36,500 bases of DNA from Bianquea renquensis. GTDB lineage: Bacteria > Bacillota > Clostridia > Lachnospirales > Bianqueaceae. Of this stretch, positions 8,501-17,671 are shown in pieces; the stretch's first letter is position 1, and each line of letters opens with the position of its first letter. The notes under the pieces were generated by a model, which was not told where the DNA came from, searched no databases, and worked only from the letters and a program-made list of their open reading frames with translations. Location: the NCBI RefSeq assembly GCF_014384895.1, contig NZ_JACRSQ010000032.1, positions 1 through 36,500 on the forward strand, written 5' to 3'. A program made the translations under genes and the position numbers.

Positions 8501-11500
8501 ATGACTCTGACGAAAAACGGATCGTTTGCGATATCCACGCTGCCGCGGCCCGTATGCGGCAGCAGGAGGCTTGGTCCAAAGAGCAATGGAGGAAAATGGC
8601 CGAACACTATGGGTATCATATGGAATGCCTGTGGTCTGGCCCTGATATGGATTCGTATTACGATCTTGTTTTTATCCGCTCTTGCGAAATTCCCAATCTA
8701 AGTCATTACATATGTCGGCAGGCAAAGAGGGAAATCGTTTCAGATTTTTCGGATTACTTCAATCTACGTTATGGGCAGGCTGACGAAATGTGGAAAACCA
8801 ACGCGGCGATACGGGAATACCTAGCCGCTTACCTGCCGTCGTACATGATCCCCTCCATTTTGATTCCGTTGGACGCCATGCCCGCCAAACCAAACGGGAA
8901 AATTGACTATGCTGCGTTGCCGCAGCCCTATATTTTGCAAAATACCGCTGAAATGGAGTCGCCCAAAACACAGTGGCAAAGGCAGCTTTTGGAAGTTTGG
9001 CAGACGGTGCTACGGCTGCAGGCCATCGGTATCAATGATGATTTTTTTATGTGCGGCGGCGATTCGATTAAGGCCATTTCCCTGGTCAACAGAATCAATC
9101 AAAGCCTGCATATCAACATGCATGTCAACGATATTTATATGTATTCCACTATTAAAAAGCTGAGCCAGGTCATTGATAAGAGACTGAAGGAAACCAGTGA
9201 CGACACGCTCCGGAAAGGAATGGAAATTCTTCAGAACTTGAAGGAGCGGGTTCTTTCCGACAGGTATCTTGTCTCTTTACTGCCTGTCGATTGGGAGGAC
9301 CTGTATCCCGTCAGTCCGATTCAAATGGGCATGTTTCTGTACACTAGGATGTATCCGGATGTTCCCATGTACCTGGATCAGTTTATTTATCAGGTGAAAC
9401 TGGATTCCTTTAGTTATGTATTTTTTTGCCAGTGTATGGAGACGATGGTTCAAAAACACGCGATTATGCGCACCACCTTTGATTTTACTCGTTTTCCGCA
9501 GCCTCTGCAGATCGTTCGCCAGGGGTTATCCTTATCCCGTCTTATCTCAATGGAGGATTTGCGGGCCCTTCCAGATCCGCAAACACAGATTCGCGCTTAT
9601 CTTGAGGACGATCTGAGCAACCATTTCGAACTGGAGAAGGACTTTCTGTGGAGAATCAAAATATTCTGGCTGGGCGAGGGAGCTTATTGTATTGTTTTGT
9701 CCTTTCATCATGCCATCCTTGATGGCTGGAGTGTGGCGACATTTATGAGTGAGCTGGTGAAACTGTACGAGATTGGGGTAAAGCGCAATTTCCATTGGGA
9801 ACCGGAACCCGCCGCCTCCACCTTCAGGGATTATATTGCCTATACAATGGGACGGACACAGTCAGATCAGGACATGGCGTATTGGCATGAGGTGCTGGAT
9901 GGTTTTCATTATAATGCGCTTCCTTACAACCCGGAAAAAACGCCGTTATCTCAGATGCGCCGAACACATATTGTCATACGGGATCTACCCAATTTTTATC
10001 AGCACAAGCTGCAGTCTTATGCCTATAAAAACAAGGTGTCTCTCAAAGAGCTTTGCATTGCCGCTTATGTATTTCTGCTTCGGATAACCAGCTATGAACA
10101 CGATGTGCTCACCGGGATTGTAAGCCATGACCGCCCGGAACTGGCCGATGCGGAAAAAATTGTCGGCTGCTTTTTAAACACGGTACCGCTTCGTGTTCAG
10201 ATAAACGGCAACAACAAAAAGGATTTGCTGTATGCTGTGCGCGACTATCTGCGACGGTCGAAACAGCACGAGATGTTTTTGTCCGATATTGCCAAAACAG
10301 TACAGGAGGTTGGACGGCATGTCAACCCGCTGTTTGAGACGATTTTTAACTATGTGGATTTCCATGTGCTGGATTCCATACGGCTCGCAGAGAGCGTGCA
10401 GGAGATAGTGTCGCCGCTATCCTTGGAGCCTAATGAGATGACCAATACGCCGTTTGACTTTGAAGTATCCAGAACGATGGATAAATTCAGTGTGCGTATC
10501 AAGTACGACAGCCGGTATTTCCATAAAAGTGAAATGCAGGAATGCTTGGATATGTATCTTGAAATATTGGATCAGATGATGGATGAGCACCATGCGGAAT
10601 TCTCATGTGAATCGCTGAAGGGCCGCGCCCGTATTCAAGCCGACTATAATTCCCTGAACAATACGAGTAGCGATTTCCCGCTGGGAGGATTGCATACTCT
10701 TTTTGAACGATGGGCCGCCGGGAATCCCGAGCGAATCGCCGCCAGCGACGCACAGCATCGTATCTCTTATGGAGAACTCAATGCGTGGGCCAATCGGCTG
10801 GCACGCAAGCTGGTAAAACATGGGATACGCCCTGGCGACATCGTCGCTATACAAATGCAGCGGTGTATTCCTCTGATTGCTGCCCTGCTGGCTATCCTGA
10901 AAGCCGGGGCTGCTTATGTTCCCTTGGACAGGAAATACCCTTTGGAACGCCGTGCATATATGATCCGGCACGCCGGGGCGGTTTGCTTACTGACAGATAA
11001 AGTGACCGGCGACATGACAGTTCCCGTGGTGGATATGGAGGGGCTGGAGAACTATGAATCCGGTAATCTGGATATTCCGGTGAGTGAAAATCAACTGGCG
11101 TATATCATCTATACCTCCGGATCCACCGGACGCCCCAAAGGGGTTATGATCGAACACAGATCCGCTGTGAACATCGTACACTGGGTAAATGAAAAGTTCG
11201 CGGTGGGACCTGGGGATAAACTGCTGTTCGTAACCTCTGTGTGCTTCGACCTGTCTGTTTATGACATTTTCGGTACTTTGGCTGCTGGTGCGCAGGTGGT
11301 CATGGCGCAAGAGGAGGATGTACTGGACATTGGCCAGCTTTTTAAAATAATGCAAAGAGAAAAGATTACCATATGGAATTCGGTTCCCAGCACGATGCAA
11401 GGGCTTGTTCATAAAGTCAAAGGCTATGGTGAACACAGCGATTCCTTGCGTCTGGCATTGTTGAGCGGCGATTGGATACCGGTTGATTTGCCGTCAAAAG

Positions 11501-12999
11501 CTGAAACCATTTTTCCGCATGCAAAGTTTATTAGTCTGGGGGGCGCAACGGAAGCGGCTATTTGGTCGATTTACTATGAAATCGATCCCCAGCAAGTCTA
11601 TAGCCCCAGTATTCCATACGGCCGTCCGGTTGCGAATTCATCCTTTTATGTTCTGAACGACAATAGGGAGCTTTTGGCCCCCGGCTATGTGGGTGAATTG
11701 TATATCGGTGGGGCCGGTGTTGCGCGCGGTTATGTGAACGATCCCCAGAAGAACATGGCTTTTATGGTGGATCCGTTTGTGAATAGGGATGCCAAAATGT
11801 ATCGCACCGGCGATCTTGGGCGCCTGAAGCGGGACGGAACCATTGAGTTCCTTGGCCGCAAGGACAGCCAGGTGAAAATTCGTGGTTTCCGTGTTGAGCT
11901 AGGTGAAATTGAAAGCATTCTCTGTCGCTTCCCTACAGTAAAGGACTGCGTGGTTGCCCTGCAGTCCTCACCCCAAGGAGACCAAGTATTAAGCGCTTAT
12001 CTGGTCACCGATTCACCAATAGATAAAAAGCGGATACAGGATCACCTGGCGAACTATCTGCCGTCGTATATGATTCCTGTATTCTATATGGCTATTGACA
12101 GCATTCCCCTAAACGTCAACGGCAAGGTAGATCGTTCCCAGTTGAAACCGGTGGCCGCAGCAGCTGAAAAAATGCCGTCGTCCTCCCGTCCACTTACGCG
12201 CACTCAGGATAAAATCCACGATATTTGGAAGCAGACCCTTGGTGTAGATGCTGTAGACATAACCGATAGTTTCTTTGAAATCGGCGGCAATTCGCTTTCG
12301 CTTCTTCAGGTTCAGACTATGCTGGAAGAGCTGTATGGAGACAAATGCGTTACCATAACCGATTTGTTCACCTACCATACCATTGAAGCCTTATCCAAAT
12401 ATCTGGATGAGTGGCTGTTGAAAGAAAACGCAGACAAAGTGTCCACATCCATGACGCTTGTACAGGAATACCGCATGTCGGCCACGGACAAACCGCAGGA
12501 AACGGATCTGGAATATGTTTTTCAATTGGATGATAAAACGCAGCAAGGACTGGAAAATTTTGCCTCTGGCCTGGAATCCCTTTACAGTATGCAGATCATT
12601 CTGATGGGAAACTTTATACAGTTGATGTACGAAATATGTAAAGAGACTCATGTAACGTTGTTGGACGGGAACGACTTGTCGTCTTGCTACAGATGGGACA
12701 TGGCACAGATACAAACCTATGAGGATCTGTTTGATGCTTTTCAGAATCGTTCTTCTTATAGGATCGCCGCCATGAACCTCCAGGTGGATGAGGCCGTCTC
12801 ACGACAGGACGGGTGCCTGGTATCTTGCTTTGTTCTGGCTGAGAACAGCTGCGAGGATAGCCAGCTGCAGGGGAATTTCGAATTGGTCGTCGGCTGTGGG
12901 GGAGAACTGCGGTTCCTGTTCGATCACCGCATTTTCTGTCCGCATAACGCTGAGCGTATTGTGCAGGATTACTTTAAGCTGTTATCCAATTGCTTATGA
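5515..12999 (+). CDS. NRPS: (half C)-A(Ser)-N-MT-T-C-A(Cys)-T-(half C)
   Basis: 2494 aa. Residues ~30-210 resemble only the C-terminal lobe of a condensation domain, without HHxxxDG. A1 has FDVSIW (D417, W421) and NLYGPTEATVD, giving code DVWHFSLVDK, the classic Ser code. An N-methyltransferase (VLEIGCGTG ~750, LNSVIQYFP) is inserted between A8 and A9, ending at PSYMIPS/PNGKID. T1 is GGDS, S1184. A full C domain follows with H1398-H1399-x3-DG. A2 has FDLSVYD (D1912) and LGGATEAAIW, code DLYNLSLIWK, the Cys code usually found next to Cy domains, yet the C domain here is the ordinary type. T2 is GGNS, S2260. The last ~165 residues again look like a degenerate C-domain lobe. No E, TE or Cy domain. 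Predicted to join N-Me-Ser to Cys. Code assignments are by eye. Confidence 0.93.
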   Translation: MNKTKNVVRRAFPPDNRRIDTETDALQEILKFSFDDETSSRILQVTQRNTEACYVLFVSVIQLLLWQYHGMEDVLLGVYRGDSPSILQACVEMQPEQRFKDYLYAVRDVMRMPKRMPPDVEESIGVCVAFDDLHAANSQIPLDAWMIRLRVEENRFEAAVQYPGDLYFQNTIWLICHQIQALLIQCLQHPDSPIWELSAQTEWQKNRILSWNRTTVSYDARGGLLSRFLSQVGRNPQNRAVIDCDGTMSSYEEMDHRSTIVARHLLRCGCRSGDVVAVAMDRQSDLIAVLLGILKAGAVYLPLDKQNPLQRLQYILCDTDARILVTDVPGIFKSIQEELFVIDTDALKENSNCPELPVITTKESDAAYIIYTSGSTGTPKGVIVDHGAIVNRLNWMMHKYQFDTSDCLLQKTNIAFDVSIWELYLWFFAGASVYMLPPGDEKDAQRIGDAICKHGVTTVHFVPTMFSSFLSYCQQAHVPLPSLRRVFTSGEALETIHVERFFSLFKNKEVGLYNLYGPTEATVDVSYYDCSPQFFSTDVPIGGPIENIRLYILDEHYRLAPIGMPGTLYIAGDGLARGYLNRPELTAKQFMTVCSERVYNTNDRARQTLDGHIHFLGRKDFQVKLNGFRIELDEIQHVLNRSAFVEQSVVIKYEDASPDSARLVAYYVPKKENDLPELTDSQADSSRVSEWRLVFNKTYSSHESEDTQDQLFNISGWKSSYTGEAFSREEMSDWLDNGIRHVRRLPNRHVLEIGCGTGLVLYRLAPSTDSYRASDISETAVAMLNDTISQDQNLQHVKVDVQAADNPLLYQSLYDMVILNSVIQYFPNHAYLEKVLRLIGDTIAENGHALIGDIRSEPLLKAFHTSVELSRMPGDTSAPLLKAAVDRGIFMDYELCVNPAFFMNLRDVHPRMAGVEILYKQSRYDNEMRRYRYDVVIYFDHIPDSWPCDKKLVWGQQSPAELEKMVSSQMYNSIRLSHVPNTDVSPELYQYQQLLYDSDEKRIVCDIHAAAARMRQQEAWSKEQWRKMAEHYGYHMECLWSGPDMDSYYDLVFIRSCEIPNLSHYICRQAKREIVSDFSDYFNLRYGQADEMWKTNAAIREYLAAYLPSYMIPSILIPLDAMPAKPNGKIDYAALPQPYILQNTAEMESPKTQWQRQLLEVWQTVLRLQAIGINDDFFMCGGDSIKAISLVNRINQSLHINMHVNDIYMYSTIKKLSQVIDKRLKETSDDTLRKGMEILQNLKERVLSDRYLVSLLPVDWEDLYPVSPIQMGMFLYTRMYPDVPMYLDQFIYQVKLDSFSYVFFCQCMETMVQKHAIMRTTFDFTRFPQPLQIVRQGLSLSRLISMEDLRALPDPQTQIRAYLEDDLSNHFELEKDFLWRIKIFWLGEGAYCIVLSFHHAILDGWSVATFMSELVKLYEIGVKRNFHWEPEPAASTFRDYIAYTMGRTQSDQDMAYWHEVLDGFHYNALPYNPEKTPLSQMRRTHIVIRDLPNFYQHKLQSYAYKNKVSLKELCIAAYVFLLRITSYEHDVLTGIVSHDRPELADAEKIVGCFLNTVPLRVQINGNNKKDLLYAVRDYLRRSKQHEMFLSDIAKTVQEVGRHVNPLFETIFNYVDFHVLDSIRLAESVQEIVSPLSLEPNEMTNTPFDFEVSRTMDKFSVRIKYDSRYFHKSEMQECLDMYLEILDQMMDEHHAEFSCESLKGRARIQADYNSLNNTSSDFPLGGLHTLFERWAAGNPERIAASDAQHRISYGELNAWANRLARKLVKHGIRPGDIVAIQMQRCIPLIAALLAILKAGAAYVPLDRKYPLERRAYMIRHAGAVCLLTDKVTGDMTVPVVDMEGLENYESGNLDIPVSENQLAYIIYTSGSTGRPKGVMIEHRSAVNIVHWVNEKFAVGPGDKLLFVTSVCFDLSVYDIFGTLAAGAQVVMAQEEDVLDIGQLFKIMQREKITIWNSVPSTMQGLVHKVKGYGEHSDSLRLALLSGDWIPVDLPSKAETIFPHAKFISLGGATEAAIWSIYYEIDPQQVYSPSIPYGRPVANSSFYVLNDNRELLAPGYVGELYIGGAGVARGYVNDPQKNMAFMVDPFVNRDAKMYRTGDLGRLKRDGTIEFLGRKDSQVKIRGFRVELGEIESILCRFPTVKDCVVALQSSPQGDQVLSAYLVTDSPIDKKRIQDHLANYLPSYMIPVFYMAIDSIPLNVNGKVDRSQLKPVAAAAEKMPSSSRPLTRTQDKIHDIWKQTLGVDAVDITDSFFEIGGNSLSLLQVQTMLEELYGDKCVTITDLFTYHTIEALSKYLDEWLLKENADKVSTSMTLVQEYRMSATDKPQETDLEYVFQLDDKTQQGLENFASGLESLYSMQIILMGNFIQLMYEICKETHVTLLDGNDLSSCYRWDMAQIQTYEDLFDAFQNRSSYRIAAMNLQVDEAVSRQDGCLVSCFVLAENSCEDSQLQGNFELVVGCGGELRFLFDHRIFCPHNAERIVQDYFKLLSNCL

Positions 13000-13017
13000 A
13001 AAGCGTGAGGTAAATCA

Positions 13018-16000
13018 ATGAAAACGAAACTGATTAGTTTGAACAGGCAGCCGTTGACCGGCAGTGAAAGCCAGGATATCGCCATTATTGGAATCGGCTT
13101 GCGCATTCCCGGTTCTCGTACGGCGGAGGAATTCTATGCCAATCTGATGGCCGGTGTGGACAGTGTTACGGAGATACCGGAAAGTCGCAAAAAGGATATT
13201 TTGGCGTATCTGTGCAAAACCCAACAGCCGCTGGAGGATGTGCGTTTCGGAAAGGCGGCTTACCTGGATACCATCACGGATTTTGATTATCCTTTTTTCG
13301 GTATTGCTCCTAAAGAAGCAGTTTCCATGGATCCCAGCCAGCGATTATTTTTGGAAGTTGCCTACGAGGCTATAGATGACGCGGGTTATGCAGATAGTTT
13401 ACAGGGAACCAATACCGGCGTCTATGTGGCGTATAACAGTCAGAAAGGCCGAGATTATGAGATTTTCCTGACTGAAATGGGCTTTCCCATCAACGAGGTA
13501 TCCTTCACAGGAAACCTGCCGCCGGTTATTCCCGGGCGGTTGTCCTACTGGATGGATCTAAAGGGACCCAGCATGATTATTGATTCAGCCTGCTCTTCCT
13601 CGTTGGTTGCCATCATGCAGGCGGTAGGGGATCTGCAGATGAAGCGGGTGGACACGGCCGTTGTTGGCGGGATCACCATCAATCTTCTCGCCTTGGACAC
13701 CAATAGGAAGTTGGGAATCGAATCCACTGACGGATTGTCACGGACATTCGACGAGTTGGCGAACGGCACCGGCACGGGTGAAGGGATCGTCTGTATCGTT
13801 TTAAAGCCGTTATCACAGGCACTCATAGATCACGATCAGGTATATGCTGTCATCAAGGGCGGCGCGATCAACCAGGACGGACGGTCAATCGGTTTATCTG
13901 CTCCCAATCCTGAAGCTCAAAAGGCACTTTTAATCGAAGCATGGAAAAACGCCGGCATCCGGCCGCAGTCGCTGTCGTTTATTGAAGCGCACGGTACCGG
14001 GACAAAAATGGGAGATCCCATTGAAATACGCGGCATCCGGGATGCGTTTGAACAATATACCGACCGCAAAAATTTTTGTGCAATCGGTTCCGTGAAAACA
14101 AACATAGGGCATCTAGATGTTACGGCCGGTATTTGCGGCCTTGTCAAGGCAGCCCTATCCCTTAGAGGGAAAGCCGTCCCGCCGTCGCTGCATTTCCAAT
14201 ATCCAAATCCGGATATCTCCTTTATCGATTCACCTCTTTTTCTGTTGAATTCTCCTTTGGATCTTCGTCATTTGCCCGAACCCGTATTGTGCGGTGTCAG
14301 TTCTTTTGGGTTTAGCGGCACCAATGCGCATGTCGTGATAGAGGAATTTGTGTCGACGGTAACTACACGGGAAAGCGTCGGTGAATCGGCAGATCGCCCT
14401 TTGTATCTCCTTACGGTTTCCTCTCTAAGCGCAGAAGGATTAATACAGCAAAAAGAGCGGTATGAACGATATCTGCAAACCCATCCAGGTGAATCTATCG
14501 CTGATATTTGCTATACGGCTAATCAGCGCCGCCGACATTTCGCCTATCGACTGGCAGTATGTGGGTCTACTGCCGGTGAATTGCTTACCCGCATGCAGTC
14601 GTGGCGCCCGGACAAGGCGCAACACAGTGATGGCGTTTTTTACGGAAAAGCTGTCAATAGGACATCTGCGCCTGTTGACGTTATGGAAATTCCATTTGAA
14701 CCAGTCCTTGAGAACGCAGAAACTCTGTACGCTTTATGTCAGCGTTATGTGCAGGATTTATCATTTGACGCTGCGACATTCGGCCGCTTTTTCCCCGAGC
14801 GGGATCAACGGGTCGTTTCCCTGCCCGCCTATGCTTTCCAGCCCATACGCTGCTGGCCCGATTCACAAGAAAAGAAAAAGTTAAACCGGCCTCTTATAAA
14901 GTCCTATTGTTGGATTGAGACGGATTACCAATCCGCCCCAGGTTCGCCCCAAAGCATCTGTCTCATCGGCAGCGATACTCAAATGGCCTCGTTGTCCCGT
15001 GTTCTGGCTTCGGACGGACATGTGGTGCATACTCTGGAGCTTCAGTCGAATATCTTCATAGCAGATGATGAAGTTCAAAAACAGTTGCGTCTGGCACGGC
15101 CGGATGAAATTGTTTTTATATGTCCCTCTTACATAAACCAGGAAGGGCAAACGTCTTACGATAAAACGTACGCAGAAAAGATCTATGCGGTGGCCGGTCG
15201 TTTCCTGAGTCTGATTCATGCGGTGAGTGTTTATGCCGGCAAAGCGCTGCTGCGTTTCACCGTGATCACGAAACAGGCTCATCTCGTGACAGGACGTGAA
15301 GCGTATATTGACGCACAAGCGGCGGTGATTGAGGGGCTCCACCATGGGTTTAGCAAGGAACCCCATAACATCTTATGTTCGTGTATTGATACGGACGAGA
15401 CAACTTCCCCCGCTGTGTTGGGTGCCCTGATTACGCAGAGGGACCGGTCCTTTTTCACTGCGGTACGCGTGGACAAGGTTTACGCACGGATGCTGGATTA
15501 CCTAAAAGACGAGGGTGTTCATTCCACAGCTTCCACGTTTACCAAGGATGGCGTTTATCTGCTGACAGGCGGCTTTGGTGGTATCGGCCTGGAAATATTG
15601 CGTTACCTGACACAGACACATACCGGTATCCGTGTCGCGCTCCTGACAAGACATACAGATATTACCCAGTATCCTGAGGACAAAGCGACCACAATTCAGC
15701 GGGTTCTGGAGGATTTTCAACAGGCAGGTAACAGCTGTTCTGTTTACCAGGCTGATGTTTCCAACGAAGAAGCAGTCAGGCGGACACTGGATCAGATACG
15801 AAAACAGGGATATCAAATCAAAGGAGTGCTCCACGCAGCTGGAACGATCCAAATCGCCAGCATGGATAAGCTGGATGCTGATGCATTGTATAAAACTGCG
15901 AAGGCAAAAATCAACGGCCTTTTATGGTTAGATCGGTATACAACGGCGGATTCGCTTGATTTCTTCCTAACCTTTGGATCGGCGGTAACGGTGTTCGGAA

Positions 16001-16656
16001 TGGAGGGATACGGCAGCTATATGGCCGCGAATGCCTTCATGAGCGCATATGCCGCCAATAAAAGCTTGTCCGGCAAGAGCATGGTATGCGTCGATTGGAC
16101 CGGATGGAGTACCGGGATGGGACAAGCCGGCGAAGAGCGGGAAGGATTGTTTGCCACCCTTACCCCTCGAGACGCTCTGGCGGATTTTGATATTCTGTTG
16201 AAATGCGCGTTGCCGTCGGTATTTGTCGGACGTTTTCAGAAAGTGGCCGCTCCCTTTGTCGATTACCTACTGTCCCAACTGCCTGTTCGCCTGTCGGGGG
16301 ATGTAGCCGGTGAGTTGTATTCGGCAGAAATACCCGACTACCCGCCGCAATCAGCAAAAAACGCATCCGGTCTCCTGTTGGGACACAGCGATAATACCTA
16401 CACGAAAACCGAAACAATGCTTGCTGGTTTTATGTGCCAAGCCCTTGGTGTCGATACTGTCAATATAGACGACGACTTTTTTGACCTGGGCGGCAATTCG
16501 CTTATCGCGCTACAGATCGAAATGTGCCTTGCGGAAGAAGGCGTGAAAATCGATCACGCAGATTTATACGCTTACCCCACGATTGGGGAACTGGCGGCCT
16601 ACATTGACTCTCAAAATTTTTCAACCGGTGCTATTCCAGAGGAAAAGGGCGTGTGA
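13018..16656 (+). CDS. Trans-AT PKS module: KS-KR-ACP
   Basis: 1212 aa. The KS is intact: DSACSSSL with C192, EAHGTGT with H325, NIGHLD with H365. After the KS comes a linker of about 170 residues ending in the post-AT motif LPAYAFQPIRCW, but no AT (no GHSxG), so this is a trans-AT module served by the AT gene at 18378. The KR has GGFGGIG (~851) and the full catalytic set S988, Y1001, N1005, so it should reduce the beta-keto to a hydroxyl. The B-type LDD motif is absent and I do not predict stereochemistry. The ACP has LGGNSL, S1161. There is no DH or ER. It probably extends the Cys-bound chain from the preceding NRPS by one malonate. Start ATG 13018 with GTGAGG at 13005-13010; it lies 18 bases after the NRPS stop. 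Confidence 0.93.
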   Translation: MKTKLISLNRQPLTGSESQDIAIIGIGLRIPGSRTAEEFYANLMAGVDSVTEIPESRKKDILAYLCKTQQPLEDVRFGKAAYLDTITDFDYPFFGIAPKEAVSMDPSQRLFLEVAYEAIDDAGYADSLQGTNTGVYVAYNSQKGRDYEIFLTEMGFPINEVSFTGNLPPVIPGRLSYWMDLKGPSMIIDSACSSSLVAIMQAVGDLQMKRVDTAVVGGITINLLALDTNRKLGIESTDGLSRTFDELANGTGTGEGIVCIVLKPLSQALIDHDQVYAVIKGGAINQDGRSIGLSAPNPEAQKALLIEAWKNAGIRPQSLSFIEAHGTGTKMGDPIEIRGIRDAFEQYTDRKNFCAIGSVKTNIGHLDVTAGICGLVKAALSLRGKAVPPSLHFQYPNPDISFIDSPLFLLNSPLDLRHLPEPVLCGVSSFGFSGTNAHVVIEEFVSTVTTRESVGESADRPLYLLTVSSLSAEGLIQQKERYERYLQTHPGESIADICYTANQRRRHFAYRLAVCGSTAGELLTRMQSWRPDKAQHSDGVFYGKAVNRTSAPVDVMEIPFEPVLENAETLYALCQRYVQDLSFDAATFGRFFPERDQRVVSLPAYAFQPIRCWPDSQEKKKLNRPLIKSYCWIETDYQSAPGSPQSICLIGSDTQMASLSRVLASDGHVVHTLELQSNIFIADDEVQKQLRLARPDEIVFICPSYINQEGQTSYDKTYAEKIYAVAGRFLSLIHAVSVYAGKALLRFTVITKQAHLVTGREAYIDAQAAVIEGLHHGFSKEPHNILCSCIDTDETTSPAVLGALITQRDRSFFTAVRVDKVYARMLDYLKDEGVHSTASTFTKDGVYLLTGGFGGIGLEILRYLTQTHTGIRVALLTRHTDITQYPEDKATTIQRVLEDFQQAGNSCSVYQADVSNEEAVRRTLDQIRKQGYQIKGVLHAAGTIQIASMDKLDADALYKTAKAKINGLLWLDRYTTADSLDFFLTFGSAVTVFGMEGYGSYMAANAFMSAYAANKSLSGKSMVCVDWTGWSTGMGQAGEEREGLFATLTPRDALADFDILLKCALPSVFVGRFQKVAAPFVDYLLSQLPVRLSGDVAGELYSAEIPDYPPQSAKNASGLLLGHSDNTYTKTETMLAGFMCQALGVDTVNIDDDFFDLGGNSLIALQIEMCLAEEGVKIDHADLYAYPTIGELAAYIDSQNFSTGAIPEEKGV

Positions 16657-16657
16657 C

Positions 16658-17656
16658 ATGAATACCATACCGAACATACAACCCTTCAATGAGATCTACT
16701 ATAAGGATTGTTTTTACAATTCCGTTATTTCGGTTGTCGATCATTTCTCCGGCAGCCGTTATCCGATTCTTTCAAATGACATTCTCTTTTACAGGTTGTC
16801 CGACAGTACCGACCCATGTAGTTTGCAGATCGTTTATCAAGATGCCGATTCGTTGGGTCAAGTTCTGGAACGCACCGGTCTGACGGCTCGGACAATTGAC
16901 CGGTGCGAACGTCTGATTGACGATATAGCTGCTTCCATCAACGCCGGCTGTCCAGTGGTCATCTGGGTGGATTGCTATTACGAATCCATCCGTAGGGATA
17001 CCTATAATAAAATCCATTGGGGGCACACCCTGCTGCTTTACGGCATCGATCTTGATAACCGCCAATGCGCCATTATTGAGCATCAAAACCGCATGAATCT
17101 CAATTACCGCCCGCATATTGTGGGGTTTGACGATATCCTCCGACCTTATCAGGGATATTTGAAGGTGTTTTATCAGGCAAAATTTCCAACATTTTTTGCG
17201 TTCTCAAAAAATACCGATATCCCGCAGTTGGAGCCGGAAAGAAGGCGGCGAGTGGAGCGCGAGCGCCTGATTGGCCACATGCATACCTATGGGTCGCTCA
17301 TACAACAAGGCCTGGATGATTTGCGGAAGGCTGTGGACCTGACCTACAATTGGTATATGGCCGCAGGACAACAGGAGATTGCTATGTGGATCGAATCGTT
17401 GAATAAAATCGTGAATGGCAAGTTTATAGAGCGTTACCGCTGTAAGATGCTGGGGTTGGGGGAGGATATCCTACAATTGCAACAAAATTCGCTGGAAGTG
17501 TTGAAGAAGATTCGGGCAGTGGTAGCTCGTGCATATTACAGCGGCAATAAGCTTTACGACGGCCTGATATTCTCTTCACTTCATAATTTTTATGAGTTGG
17601 AACAGCGAACGTATCAGAAACTATGTGCAGTTAAGCCTTTAACGGACGTTCGCTAG
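16658..17656 (+). CDS. BtrH_N-like papain-fold acyltransferase/peptidase
   Basis: 332 aa. The N-terminal ~170 residues match the BtrH N-terminal domain pattern: a catalytic-type Cys (C18, in YKDCFYNS), then GCPVVIWVDCYYES, then WGHTLLLYGID with H123 and D131. These could form a Cys-His-Asp arrangement of the papain/C39 type. BtrH in butirosin biosynthesis moves an acyl chain from an ACP to an amine, so this protein might offload or transfer the assembly-line product, or act as a chain-specific hydrolase. The C-terminal half is helical and unassigned. A longer reading frame begins upstream inside the PKS, but ATG 16658 lies one base after the PKS stop with GAGGAAAAGGG upstream, so I start there. 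It sits between assembly-line genes together with the TE and AT, suggesting a core role. Confidence 0.65.
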   Translation: MNTIPNIQPFNEIYYKDCFYNSVISVVDHFSGSRYPILSNDILFYRLSDSTDPCSLQIVYQDADSLGQVLERTGLTARTIDRCERLIDDIAASINAGCPVVIWVDCYYESIRRDTYNKIHWGHTLLLYGIDLDNRQCAIIEHQNRMNLNYRPHIVGFDDILRPYQGYLKVFYQAKFPTFFAFSKNTDIPQLEPERRRRVERERLIGHMHTYGSLIQQGLDDLRKAVDLTYNWYMAAGQQEIAMWIESLNKIVNGKFIERYRCKMLGLGEDILQLQQNSLEVLKKIRAVVARAYYSGNKLYDGLIFSSLHNFYELEQRTYQKLCAVKPLTDVR

Positions 17657-17662
17657 AAAGGA
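17657..17662 (+). promoter_or_regulatory. Ribosome binding site deciding the thioesterase start
   Basis: AAAGGA immediately follows the previous stop (TAG 17654-17656) and lies nine bases before ATG 17672. An in-frame TTG at 17663 abuts it directly and could not use it, so the ATG is preferred and the protein begins MRLYMLPYAGG. Confidence 0.65.
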
Positions 17663-17671
17663 TTGGATTAC

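Noticed and set aside
9270..10580. Cyclisation (Cy) domain before the Cys module
   Set aside because: The motif is HHAILDG, the ordinary condensation type; no DxxxxDxxS is present despite the Cys code downstream.
16583..16657. Longer start for the BtrH_N-like protein
   Set aside because: The 25 extra codons lie inside the PKS ACP end in another frame and lack an RBS; ATG 16658 has one.
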